A stretch of 64,000 bases of DNA from positions 62,001 to 126,000 of the forward strand of contig CAVROX010000005.1 in NCBI GenBank assembly GCA_963722965.1, written 5' to 3'. Both the position numbers and the translations under genes were made by a program. This DNA comes from DATLSM01 sp963722965 (GTDB taxonomy: Bacteria > Actinomycetota > Thermoleophilia > Solirubrobacterales > 70-9). Every line of letters begins with the position of its first letter. Within the stretch, counting starts at the first letter, position 1. The notes beneath the pieces were generated by a model. The model was not told the DNA's origin. It ran no database searches and saw only the letters and a list, made by a program, of their open reading frames with translations. Positions 8,410 through 17,218 of this stretch are shown piece by piece.

Positions 8410-8951
8410 CCGAGGATGTCCGCAGCCGCAGCTCGGAACTCCTCCGGCAAGACTCCCCAGACCTCGCAGTCATCGGGCGGGGCGCCCTCGCGGCGAAGGT
8501 GGGCGCGCATCGTTCCCTCATGTTTCCAACCAAGGCTCCGCACGGTCTTCTTCGCCACCTCGTTGCGGGCGGGGATACGCCCGTAGACGCGGTGGGCGCC
8601 GAACTCGTCGAAGGCCCTGGCGATGGTCAGCGCCTCCGCGCGTCGGCCGACCCCCTTGCCACGCACATCGTCGCCGATTAGAGCACCCAGCTCGGGGGCC
8701 GTCTGGCGGAAGAGACCGTAGAGGGCGGTGAAGCCGACCGGCTCATCGTGGCCCTCGACCACGACCGCGTACTTGCGGTCCTCGCCGGATTCCTCCATCG
8801 CCCGTCGCGTCCAGGCCTCGGCCTGCTCCATCGAGAAGCTCTCGCGGCTCTCCATCAGCGTCCTGGTCGCCTCGGGGTTGTTGAACCAGCGGTGAACCGC
8901 CACGGCGTCGCCGGCCTCAAAGCGGCGCAGGCTCACCTTGGGTTTCTCCAC
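8406..8951 (-). CDS. GNAT family N-acetyltransferase (RimJ/RimL-like)
   Basis: 181 residues from GTG at 8951 (VEKPKVSLRRFEAGDA), which gives the normal family N-terminus; longer upstream reading is rich in Arg and has no family support. Motifs: WFNNPEATRTLMESRESFS, acetyl-CoA-binding loop IGDDVRGKGVGRRAEALTI and ARNEVAKKTVRSLGWKHEG, all typical of RimJ/RimL-type acetyltransferases that modify protein N-termini, amino sugars or small amines. It lies between the initiating sugar transferase and the FemAB gene on one strand, so an amino-sugar acetyltransferase for the glycan is plausible. This is inferred from context only. Confidence 0.8.
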   Translation of the reverse strand: MEKPKVSLRRFEAGDAVAVHRWFNNPEATRTLMESRESFSMEQAEAWTRRAMEESGEDRKYAVVVEGHDEPVGFTALYGLFRQTAPELGALIGDDVRGKGVGRRAEALTIARAFDEFGAHRVYGRIPARNEVAKKTVRSLGWKHEGTMRAHLRREGAPPDDCEVWGVLPEEFRAAAADILG

Positions 8952-9022
8952 CGCCGGAACCCTAAACGAGAGCCGGCGGGCCGAACGGGTCCCGCGCTGG
9001 CCTTTCGGGCCGGTCAGATGGT

Positions 9023-9586
9023 TCACTCGGGGGCAAGCCCCCGACCACTCAGCACCAGCCAAGCCGTCTTGCGGAGGATGCGGGCATCAAGGGCGGGGGT
9101 ACGGTGGTCGACGTACCAGACGTCCAGCTCGATCCGCTCCTCCCATGGGATGCCCGCCCGGCCCTGGACCTGGGCCCAGCCGGTGATCCCCGGCAGCACC
9201 TCGTGGCGGCGGCGCTGATGGGCCGTGTAGTCCTTCACCTGAGCGGGGATGGTCGGACGGGGGCCGACGATCGCCATCTCGCCGCGCAGGACGTTGACCA
9301 GGTTGGGGACCTCGTCCAGGGAGGTGCGGCGGAGGAAACGGCCGGCCGCCGTGACGCGGGGGTCCTCGCGGGCGACGGCGGTGCCGATCCCAACCGGGTC
9401 GGATCCGATCACCATCGTGCGCAGCTTCAGCATCTCGAACTCCTTGCCGTCCTTGCCGACCCGGCGCTGGCGGTAGAGGACCGGACCGCGGCTGCCGAGC
9501 TTGATCGCGATCGCGGCCGCCAAGAGAAACGGAGAAAGAACGAGGAGGGCCAGGGAGGCAACGAGGACGTCGAGGGCTCGGGTCAT
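9023..9586 (-). CDS. Initiating sugar transferase (WcaJ/RfbP-type catalytic domain)
   Basis: 187 residues, the short form with a single N-terminal membrane segment (about 8-30) and the bacterial sugar transferase domain. Hallmarks: RGPVLYRQRRVGKDGKEFEM, LKLRTMV, the acidic RRTSLDEVPNLVNVLRGEM, VGPRP and PGITGWAQVQGRAG. This family transfers a hexose-1-phosphate from UDP-sugar to undecaprenyl phosphate, the first step of lipid-linked polysaccharide assembly at the inner face of the membrane. Translation starts with ATG at 9586. 103 bases separate it from the upstream glycosyltransferase, and the next gene downstream is the GNAT. Confidence 0.92.
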   Translation of the reverse strand: MTRALDVLVASLALLVLSPFLLAAAIAIKLGSRGPVLYRQRRVGKDGKEFEMLKLRTMVIGSDPVGIGTAVAREDPRVTAAGRFLRRTSLDEVPNLVNVLRGEMAIVGPRPTIPAQVKDYTAHQRRRHEVLPGITGWAQVQGRAGIPWEERIELDVWYVDHRTPALDARILRKTAWLVLSGRGLAPE

Positions 9587-9689
9587 TGATTGCCTCTCCG
9601 GGGTGCTCCCTGGCCGAGCTGATCAAGATCACAGCAGGCGCGGCGCGCTGTGCGCCCGAGCCGCCGCCAATATCCGCCGGCCGGGGGGC

Positions 9690-10822
9690 TCACCGGGTTC
9701 CCTCGGCCTTCTCCCAGGCCCCGGGTGGGCCGTGGCGAGCACGGTCCCAGAGGCCGGCGGCGATCGAGGCGGTCGTCATCACGTAGTAGCGGGCGATTCG
9801 CAACGGTCTGAAGGCCAGCCAGCGGCCAAGGACGGCGGCGCCGAGGAGGGCAATCTGGACTGTGAGGGTGGCGGCGTAGACCCACCCTTCGCCGAGCAGG
9901 GCGAGGTTTGCCACCAGGGCAAGCAGGTGCAGGAGCGGGGTCAGGTATCGCAGCAGCCGGTGCGAGGCGAGCTCGAACCCATACAGCGGCGGGTACCCGC
10001 GCGGCGTGAGCATCCCCTCGCCGACCACGATGTCCCAGAGGCCGACCATCATCCGCCGTTTGCGGGCGAACTCTCCCTCCAGGGTAGGGACCATCTTCTC
10101 CTCGGCGCGGGCCCAGGGGACGTAGAGGGAGCGCGATCCGCGCTTGGCGAGCTCGAAGGGGAAGGAGAGGTCGTGGCTGGCCGAGGGCCCGAGCGCGATG
10201 TAGCCGCTGGCCCGCACCGCGTAGATCGGCGCCGTTGCCGGCGGTCACCCCTGCCAGCGCCGACTCCATCTCGCGGACGCGCATCTCGTAGCGCCAGTAG
10301 GCGCCCTCGAGGTTGCCGCCGCCCGCGTCGGTGAAACTGACCTGGCCGCAGGCGTAGCCGACACGGGGGTCAGCGAAGGGCTCGAACCAGGTGGCGGAGC
10401 GCGTCTGGGGCCCAGGCGCTGTTGGCGTCAGAGAAGGCGAGGATCTCTCCGCAGGCGCGCTCGGCGGCGGCGTTCTGGGCGGCGATCTTGCCGCCGCGGG
10501 GGAGGTCGAGGACGAGGTCGGCGCCAGCCGCGCGCGCCCTCTCAGCCGTCGCGTCCGCGGATCCGTCAGAGGCGACGATCAGCTCCAGACGCTCGCGGGG
10601 CCAGTCGAGCGCAAGCGCGTTGGCGACCTTGGCGGCGATCACCTCCTCCTCGTTGTAGGCGGCGACGATCAGCGAGACCCGCGGCGGCTCATCCCAGACG
10701 CCCGGGCGAAGGGTCGGCGCTCGCCGCAGGGCAACCATCACCCACAGCAGGAGCGGGTAGCCGGCGTGCGTATAGAGGATCAACGCGACGCAGAGCCAGA
10801 AGACGACGGCGATGACGGTCAA
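9690..10822 (-). CDS. Membrane glycosyltransferase family 2 (two frameshifts in this sequence)
   Basis: An about 377-residue protein when two extra bases are removed, one near 10385-10390 and one near 10228. N-terminal membrane segment VIAVVFWLCVALILYTHAGY, then the GT2 core: PRVSLIVAAYNEEEVIAAKV, ELIVASDGSADATAERA, AFSDANSAWAPDALRHLV, YACGQVSFTDAGGGNLEGAY, then RASGYIALGPSASHDLSFPF, and C-terminal hydrophobic helices (LLRYLTPLLHLLALVANLAL and others). This fits processive or membrane-bound GT2 enzymes that use nucleotide sugars. The start TTG overlaps the TGA of the upstream GT4 gene (TTGA, 10819-10822). Both indels preserve the family sequence on each side, so they look like consensus errors. 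Confidence 0.8.
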
Positions 10823-11935
10823 CGTGCTGCCTCCAGCAGCTCCTCGTAAAGGGCCACGGTCTGGCGGGCCGCCTCGATCCCAGGAGTAGGGCCCGGCGGC
10901 GGCGCGGAGCGCGGCCCCCGCCAGCTGCTCTCGTGCTGCCCGGTCCACGGTCAGCTCGCCCAGCACGATCGCCAACGCGCTGGGGTCCTCGGGTGGGACG
11001 AGGCGCGCAGCTCCCCGCTCGGCAACCTCGGGGAAGCCGCCGACGGCGCTCAGGACCAGCGGCTTGCCGAAGGCGAGCCCGGTGTAGAGGACTCCGGAGT
11101 GCTCGGCGTCGCGGTAGGGAAGCGCCACGACATCGGCGCGCCGGAAGATCGCGGGGATCTCGGCGTCCGCGACGAAACGGGTGAGGAAGCGGACCCTGCC
11201 CGGAGCCACAGCGGCGAGGCTACGCAAGGGATCGACATCCATCCGCGGCATACCGACGATCCACAGCTCCGGCCCGTCGAGGCGACTGAAGGCCTGCAGC
11301 AGGATGTCCAGGCCCTTGTACGGGCGCAGCAGACCGAAGAAGAGGATTACCGGGCCCTCCGCGCCCTCCAGCTCTACCGGCAGCGGCTTCTCCTCCGGCA
11401 ACCTGGTCAGGTAATCAAAGGCCCCGTGGGGGATGACTCGAACCCGACCGCACTCGAGCCCGACCTCCTCGCGAAGGCGAGCGGCGCCGTGCTTGGAGTG
11501 GGCGATGACCGCGTCCATCCGGCCGAAGACGCGGCGGGCGACGGCGAGCTGTCGGCGGCTGGGGGATCGCGGTAGGACATAGTGAGCGGTGATCAGACGG
11601 GGCCTCCTCGGCGGTAGCAGGAGCGCGTCGAGAGCCGGGATCGTGAGCCACTGGTAGTGGATGACGTCGCCGTCAGCGCTGCGGCGCAGGCGAAGCATGT
11701 CGGGGAGATGCTCGGCCAGCTTGAAGGCGCGGCGGGCAGGAGCGCGGAGGCCGCGGGCGGCGGCGCGGCGGTAAAAGAACTCATCCACCCGGTATCCCTC
11801 CGCTGGCGGGACCGGGCCGTAGAGGAAGCGGCTGGTGAGCAGCTCCACCGCGGCGCCCTGACGGGCCAAAGCCGCGGCCAGCGCACGATCGTAGGGGGGC
11901 GTGAAGGCCGAGGGGTCGATCAGCTGAACCCGCAT
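10819..11935 (-). CDS. Glycosyltransferase family 4 (one frameshift in this sequence)
   Basis: About 371 residues after removing one extra base in the CCC run at 10879-10881. Starts MRVQLIDPSAFTPPYDRALA at ATG 11935. GT-B fold landmarks: VIAHSKHGAARLREEVGLE, VRVIPHGAFDYLTRLPEEKP, VILFFGLLRPYKGLDILLQA, RVRFLTRFVADAEIPAIFRR and ADVVALPYRDAEHSGVLYTG followed by AFGKPLVLSAVGGFPEV, which contains the nucleotide-sugar-binding Glu region. The corrected end is IEAARQTVALYEELLEAAR and TGA. Likely a retaining sugar transferase for surface glycan. Its start codon is only 11 bases from the divergent GT2 start. Confidence 0.85.
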
Positions 11936-11946
11936 CGCGGGCGATT

Positions 11947-12870
11947 ATGGTGGCCGGCGTGGCGCCCACGCTCTCCTATTGCGTCGTGAACACCGACGGC
12001 CGCGAGCAGCTGCTCGCCTGCCTGGCGGCGATCGAGCGCAACCATCCGTCTGGCGTCGAGCACGAGGTGCTGGTGCTTGACAACGCATCCACAGACGGAT
12101 CTGCCGACGCGGTGCGGGCGCTCGATCGTGGGATACAGCTGATCGCGCTAGACAGGCGCGTGGGCAAGGGGGAGAACGACTCCACCCTGATGAGGGAGGC
12201 GCACGGTCGCTATTGCCTGCTGCTCAACGAGGACTCCGAGCTGCGGCCCGGAGCGGCTGGGGCGCTGATCGCAGCACTTGACGCAGACCCGGGGGCGGCG
12301 GCTGCTGGCGCGCAACTGCTTGACTCGGCCGGCAGGCCCGTCGCCTGCGCTTGGCGCTTCCCCGGTGTCGGGACGGCGCTGGCGGGGGCGGTCTTCCTGC
12401 ACCGCTTCCTCACCGTGCAGAGCAAGGGCGAGCGGACGCGGCGCGTCGACTGGGCGCAGTCAAGCGCCCTAATCGTGCGCCGCGCGGCGGCGGCGGCGGT
12501 CGGCTACCTTGACCCCGCGTTCTTCGTCTACTACGACGAGTGCGACTTTTGCAAGCGCCTCGCCGACGCCGGTTGGCACACGCTCTTCGTCCCCGGCGCC
12601 GAGGCCGTCCACCACGACCAGCTCTCCACCGACCTCGCCGCGGGCCTCCCCCGGATCGTGGAGTTCCACCGCAATCGCGACCTCTACATGCGCAAGCACC
12701 ACTCCCTGCCTGCCGCAATTGCGGTCCGCGGGCTCACCGCCTGGGCGTATGCCGCGCGCGCCCTCGCCGCTGCCCTCGTTCCCGGCCAACCAGCCCGCAT
12801 CTACAGGGCCCATGCCCGCCAGGCACTTTTCCCCCACCGGGGAGAGGGTTTGAGAGACCGGGCCGGCTAG
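11947..12870 (+). CDS. Glycosyltransferase family 2 (rhamnosyltransferase-like)
   Basis: 307 residues. GT2 GT-A motifs of WbbL-like rhamnosyltransferases: EVLVLDNASTDGSADAVRAL, RVGKGENDSTLMREAHGRYC, the DXD-like LLLNEDSELRPGAAGALIAA, AACAWRFP-type block, RVDWAQSSALIVRRAAAAAV and GYLDPAFFVYYDECDFCKRL. The amphipathic C-terminus lacks clear membrane helices. It runs opposite to its neighbours, diverging from the GT4 gene with 11 bases between start codons, and its stop overlaps the flippase stop by 4 bases. The strand switch separates the polysaccharide cluster into two transcription units. Confidence 0.88.
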   Translation: MVAGVAPTLSYCVVNTDGREQLLACLAAIERNHPSGVEHEVLVLDNASTDGSADAVRALDRGIQLIALDRRVGKGENDSTLMREAHGRYCLLLNEDSELRPGAAGALIAALDADPGAAAAGAQLLDSAGRPVACAWRFPGVGTALAGAVFLHRFLTVQSKGERTRRVDWAQSSALIVRRAAAAAVGYLDPAFFVYYDECDFCKRLADAGWHTLFVPGAEAVHHDQLSTDLAAGLPRIVEFHRNRDLYMRKHHSLPAAIAVRGLTAWAYAARALAAALVPGQPARIYRAHARQALFPHRGEGLRDRAG

Positions 12871-14409
12871 GTCCAGGCGTCCTCGTCTCTGAGCTCAGCC
12901 TCGTATGCCTCGGGGATGGCCCCCTCGCCGGCGCCGGCCGCCCGCCACATCGCTGCTAGGTCGGCGCCGACTTTGGTCGGATGGCGAAGGCGGCGCAGCC
13001 AGCCTCGCTCCTGCGCGGTGAAGAAGCCGCTGGCGAAGAGGATCGCGGGATAGGTGAGCCAGAGGGCGGTGCGCACGAGCAGGCCGGCGAAGCCGCTGGT
13101 CGGCAGGAACGCTTCGCCGATGCCGACGAGAGCGACTGAGACAAGGGCGAGGCGGGCGAGGCGGGCCCATTGGTAGGGGACCGGGAAGAGGCGCTGGGTG
13201 AACCCGTACATCATCGCCAAGACGACCAAATATGAGGCGACCAGCGCGATCCCGGCGCCGACTATTCCCAGCGGCGGGACCAGCGCGAGGTTGAGGAGGA
13301 CGTTGGCGATCAGCGCTGCGATCGTCGCCGGGAAGTTGAATCCGGTGCGCCCTGTGCGGCCCAGGATCACGACGAGCACCAGATAGAGGGCATAGAGGGT
13401 GACCGCGGTGGCGATCAGGCCGATCGCTTTGTAGGAATCAAAGAAGTGAGGGGCTGCAAGTGCGCGGACGATCCAGCGCGAGAGCAGCCACATGCCCGAG
13501 ACGACGAACGCGCAGCAGGCGACGAACCAGGTTACGGTCGCCGCGTAGGCACCGCGTGCCTCCTCATCGTCGCGGATCGAGTAGGCGAGCGGGGGCCAGG
13601 CGAGCTGGAAACCGCGGACGAGGACGTTGACCGCCTGGGCGAACTTGACCGCCAGCGAGTAGAGCCCCGCCTGGGGCAGCCCGATTGTGCGGACGATGAT
13701 GATCCGGTCTACGAAGTTGAGCAGGTAGAGGGAGAGCTCGGCCGGCATCGTCGGCAGGCCGAAGCGCAACAGCCGCCGCAGCAGGGGCCACTCAAAGCGC
13801 AGCGAGAGACGGCGCCAATGGACGGCGATCAGAGCGAGGACAAAGGCTCCGCCGCTGGCGTAGCTGCCCAGCAGCAGACCTCGTGCGCCCTCCCCCTCCC
13901 CGACAACGAGGACCACGGTCAGCCCGATCGTGACCAAGACGTTGAGGATCGTGGTGACGAAGAAGGCGCGGGCGCGCTCCTGGAGCCTGAACAGCGTGAG
14001 CAGGTATTCGAACATCGTCAGCGCCCAGAGGCCTCCGATCGAGATTCGCGCCAGTTCCGGCAAGGGTTTGTTCGAGCAGGGCTTCGGAGATCTGGCCGGC
14101 GAAGGGGAGGGCGAGGAGCGCCGCGGCACTGGTCACCCAAAACAGCGCGGCAAACGAGGAGGCGATAACCCGGCCCGGGTCCTCCTCGTCGCGGTAATAG
14201 AAGCGAAGCAGCGCCTCGATCAGGCCGAGGCGGACGACGATGCTGGCCGAGACGACCGCGGCAAACATCACCTCGGCAGCGCCGTAGTCGGCCAGGGTCA
14301 GGTAGCGCGTGTAGAGCGGCAGCAGGGCGACCGCGATGACCTTCGAGAGGATGCTCGCCGCGGTGTAGGCGGCGCCGGTGGTCGCTAGGCGGCGGAGGTA
14401 GCCCGACAT
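12867..14409 (-). CDS. Wzx-type polysaccharide flippase (one frameshift in this sequence)
   Basis: About 513 residues once one extra base near 14055-14065 is removed. The N-terminal piece begins MSGYLRRLATTGAAYTAASI at ATG 14409 and carries the MATE/Wzx opening LLPLYTRYLTLADYGAAEVM. The C-terminal piece has about ten hydrophobic helices, including FGLPTMPAELSLYLLNFVD and RIIIVRTIGLPQAGLYSLAV. This family moves undecaprenyl-linked glycans from the inner to the outer face of the membrane. It follows the O-antigen ligase-like gene by 74 bases on the same strand. The break lies inside GEALLEQTL/PELARISIGG-like sequence and leaves both halves intact in sequence character. Confidence 0.85.
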
Positions 14410-14483
14410 CACATGGTTTCGCGCTTCGCTCGCGGCACAATGAGCAGGACATCGATGCTTGCTCGCTCCGCGCCCATGCGAGA

Positions 14484-15986
14484 TTACGCAGGGTCGCGGA
14501 CCGCGGAGGTTGCGCCGAGAGACGCGCCCACCGCCAGGAGGACCCAGGTGATCGGATCCTCGTAAAAGCCGGCGTAGGCCATCGTGTGAACGATCAGGGC
14601 GATGAAGGCGGCGAGCACCGCCGCGCGGGCTATCGCTTCCTGGCTCACGGGCGAGGACAGCGCGGACAAGGCGGGACGCAGGCCCGCGGCCATCGTCCAC
14701 AGGGCAGTGAGCAGCAGGGCTGCATAGAGCGCGAGGCCGATGGCGCCCTGCTCCGCCGCGATCGTTATCGGCTCGGTGTGGGAGACCGAGACTGGAGCCC
14801 GGTGGTCTTTGGAGTGCTCGCGGTAGGCGGCCGAGAAGGAGCCCGAGCCGTAGCCGTAGATGGGCCGCCGGTCAAAGAGGTGGATGCCGCCGGAGACGAG
14901 GTGTGCCCGGCCGCTGGTATCGATGTTCAGTCGGTTGATGTTGATCTTCCCGGCGCCGCCGACCACCACCACGACGAGAATCGCGCCGAGGGCGCCGAAC
15001 GCCACCACGGCGGCGGTCCACTTCAGGCTCCAACGCAGCGCCGCCAGCACAGCCAGGCCGGCCAAGAGGGCGATGAAGCTCGACTGCGAGTAGGTGGGCG
15101 CCAACCCGAGCCAAGCCAGCGCGATCAGGCCGGTCAGCGACAGGAAGCTCCGCCGCTCCTTCGCCCAGAGCAGCGCGGCGGTGGCCACGACTATGGTCAG
15201 GGCCAGGTAGCGACCGTAGATATTGGGGTCCCAGAACACGGAGTTGACCCTGAAGTAGGTGTGGAATTCGTTGGAGCGGATCACCTGGTCGTTCCAAAAC
15301 AGGGCTCTGCTCGCGTACTCCACGGACCCGACCAAGACAAACAGCGCCGCCTCGATCGCGACGAGCCAGAGGACCCAGGTCAGCTTCCGCCGATCCCACT
15401 CGAGATCACTGAGCAACCCATAGGCCAGGGCAAACGGCACGTAGAAAAAGCACACGTCCTGCAGTCCCTTGGAGAAATCGGCCGAGTAGAGGACCCCCAG
15501 CCCGTAAAGGACGACAACTGCCGCCAATACCCGCGGCAGCCATGCAACTGGGCCCCTGGGCGGGGGTGGCCGGGGCGGGCTGGGAGCGTTCCAGTCCCCG
15601 ATCGCAGCCGCCACCACACCGCCGGCAATGACCAGGTAAAGCGGTACCAGCAGGTTGGCCGATTCACCCCCCGATTCGATCGGAATTCGGAAGGGAAGAG
15701 CGGCGACTATCGCCAGTGGCAAGACGATCGGCCAGCGGCGGAAGGTGGCGGCGAGAGTCCCGGCCGCGACCAGTCCGGCGATCGCGAGGGCGGCGAGGTG
15801 CGTGGGGTGATCGCGCAGATCGACGATGCGGTGGGAGTGCCACTGGTCGCCGAGGATGAGTAAGGGCAGGAGGGCGATCGCGGCGAGCATCGCCGCCGAG
15901 CGCAGGCGCCCCGGAGAGGCGAGGATCGCGGTGGCTGCCGCGGTGGCTGCAAGCAGAACCCCTGCACCCGAGAGGACGGCGCTCAA
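14484..15986 (-). CDS. O-antigen ligase/polymerase-like membrane protein
   Basis: 500 residues from TTG at 15986; the longer reading upstream is Arg/Pro-rich and antisense-like. At least ten hydrophobic segments, with a long periplasmic-type loop before GGIHLFDRRPIYGYGSGSFS, the Wzy/WaaL-C motif in which a conserved Arg-Pro-hydrophobic-Gly-Gly-Gly stretch is followed by the H of SHTEPITIAAEQGAIGLALY. Family members polymerise or ligate undecaprenyl-linked oligosaccharides outside the membrane. The TTG start overlaps the upstream TGA (TTGA at 15983-15986), so it is probably translated by coupling with the small Ig-like protein gene. Confidence 0.85.
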   Translation of the reverse strand: MSAVLSGAGVLLAATAAATAILASPGRLRSAAMLAAIALLPLLILGDQWHSHRIVDLRDHPTHLAALAIAGLVAAGTLAATFRRWPIVLPLAIVAALPFRIPIESGGESANLLVPLYLVIAGGVVAAAIGDWNAPSPPRPPPPRGPVAWLPRVLAAVVVLYGLGVLYSADFSKGLQDVCFFYVPFALAYGLLSDLEWDRRKLTWVLWLVAIEAALFVLVGSVEYASRALFWNDQVIRSNEFHTYFRVNSVFWDPNIYGRYLALTIVVATAALLWAKERRSFLSLTGLIALAWLGLAPTYSQSSFIALLAGLAVLAALRWSLKWTAAVVAFGALGAILVVVVVGGAGKININRLNIDTSGRAHLVSGGIHLFDRRPIYGYGSGSFSAAYREHSKDHRAPVSVSHTEPITIAAEQGAIGLALYAALLLTALWTMAAGLRPALSALSSPVSQEAIARAAVLAAFIALIVHTMAYAGFYEDPITWVLLAVGASLGATSAVRDPA

Positions 15987-16447
15987 CGGGCGCCCTTCGC
16001 GACCCGGGCGCAGGCGGCGGTGGCGGGGCGCAGGTGGATCGTGCCGGGCAGAACGAGGACGCGTTCCTGGCCAATCAGGCTGACCCGCAGCTTGTAGTGA
16101 CCGGGCCGGGCCGCAGCGCCGCTGAGGCCGCGGCCATCCCAATGGAAGGTGAAGTAGTTGTAGCGGGGCAGATATCGATCGGAGGCAAGGGTGGCGACGA
16201 GCGCTCCCCCGGGGCGGATCACCTGCACGGTCGCGTGATCGGTTGTGGTGAGGCGGAATTTGATCCGAGCACTGCGCGCTCCGCAACGCCCGTTCGCCTC
16301 GAAGGAGAGGCCCTTGACGCCGAATTGGACGTGGTCGAGAACGAGCGGGTCGCGCTTTACGCGCTGCGACCAGGCGAAGGCGGCGACCGTGGCGAGGACG
16401 AGCAGCGCGAAGACCAGGCCGGCCGCGCTAACCCGACGTTGAGGCAT
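15983..16447 (-). CDS. Membrane-anchored protein with FlgD-like Ig fold
   Basis: 154 residues with an N-terminal anchor (about 8-27) and an external domain. The pattern ARIKFRLTTTDHATVQVIRP, FTFHWDGRGLSGAAARPGHY and KLRVSLIGQERVLVLPGTI matches the FlgD-Ig/FlgD-like beta-sandwich that often decorates cell-surface proteins (a WDGR or WDGRD turn followed by PGXYxLR). No catalytic motif is seen. It lies between the LytR_C gene, whose 3' end it overlaps by 20 bases, and the O-antigen ligase-like gene, so it probably works at the cell surface with the glycan machinery. The exact role is unknown. Confidence 0.6.
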   Translation of the reverse strand: MPQRRVSAAGLVFALLVLATVAAFAWSQRVKRDPLVLDHVQFGVKGLSFEANGRCGARSARIKFRLTTTDHATVQVIRPGGALVATLASDRYLPRYNYFTFHWDGRGLSGAAARPGHYKLRVSLIGQERVLVLPGTIHLRPATAACARVAKGAR

Positions 16448-17201
16448 CGTTTTCGCCGACGATCACCGAGACCGGCGCCCCTTCGGAGACAGAGTCGACT
16501 TCGGAGGTCATCGGCTGCACCTTGCCGACCCCGAGCTCGCGGGCCACGAGCCGCGCTTCGGGGGCATGGCCGCCGCGGTACATGACCGTGCCTTCGGCGA
16601 AGCTCGCGTTGCTATTGGTCACAGTCCCCAGCTTGAAGCCCCTGCGCTGAACCTTTTCGCCGTAGCGACCGGCGAGCCCCGGCACTGCAGTGCCGTTGAG
16701 CACCGCGACTTCCACTTCGCTCGGCTTGGTGGTGGCGCTGACGTTCCTGCCGTGCTTGCCGCCGCCGTCGCCTTCCTTGGATCCGTGCAACGCCGCGTAG
16801 GCGATGCCACCACCGATGAGGAGCACGACGACGAACACCGCCGCCAGGTAGCGCGGCTCGGCGAGGCGCTCGCCGTTCTTGGACAGCCACCCGCGAAGCC
16901 GCTCCCCGCGGGTTGACTCGGGCAGCCCCGACTCCCGCCGCTTGCGACGTTCCTCGCGCTGGGCGATCGCCTGCTGTTCTGCGGTGCGTGCCTCCTCAAG
17001 CCGGCGCAGCTCCTCGGCCCGCACCGCCGCCGCGGCTGAGGTCGACTCCTTGCGCTCCGCGTCGCGCTCCGGAGCCGAGCCGGCCCACTCGCGCAGGCGG
17101 CGGATGTCGCGCCCATGGGTGAAGGAGAGCAGGGCGAGCAGGGCGAGGCCGAAGAACGCCGCCAGCCCGGCGAAAGCGCCGATTTCCTTGATCAGGTCCA
17201 C
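16428..17201 (-). CDS. LytR_C domain membrane protein
   Basis: 257 residues from GTG at 17201 (VDLIKEIGAFAGLAAFFGLA). Order: N-terminal membrane helix (5-25), a charged Glu/Arg-rich coiled-coil-like stretch (about 40-110, e.g. AAAAVRAEELRRLEEARTAE), a second membrane helix AAVFVVVLLIGGGIAYAAL, then an external LytR_C domain with EVEVAVLNGTAVPGLAGRYG and RRGFKLGTVTNSNASFAEGT. LytR_C domains occur at the C-terminus of LytR-CpsA-Psr enzymes and alone; here there is no LCP catalytic domain. Probable role at the wall, with the polysaccharide system. It follows the epimerase gene by 17 bases. Confidence 0.75.
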   Translation of the reverse strand: MDLIKEIGAFAGLAAFFGLALLALLSFTHGRDIRRLREWAGSAPERDAERKESTSAAAAVRAEELRRLEEARTAEQQAIAQREERRKRRESGLPESTRGERLRGWLSKNGERLAEPRYLAAVFVVVLLIGGGIAYAALHGSKEGDGGGKHGRNVSATTKPSEVEVAVLNGTAVPGLAGRYGEKVQRRGFKLGTVTNSNASFAEGTVMYRGGHAPEARLVARELGVGKVQPMTSEVDSVSEGAPVSVIVGENDASTSG

Positions 17202-17218
17202 GTAATGGCTGCGAGAGG

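Noticed and set aside
14586..15863. 425-codon open frame on the + strand
   Set aside because: It is antisense to the O-antigen ligase-like gene; Arg/Gln/Gly-rich composition and no family character. Long antisense frames are common in GC-rich DNA.
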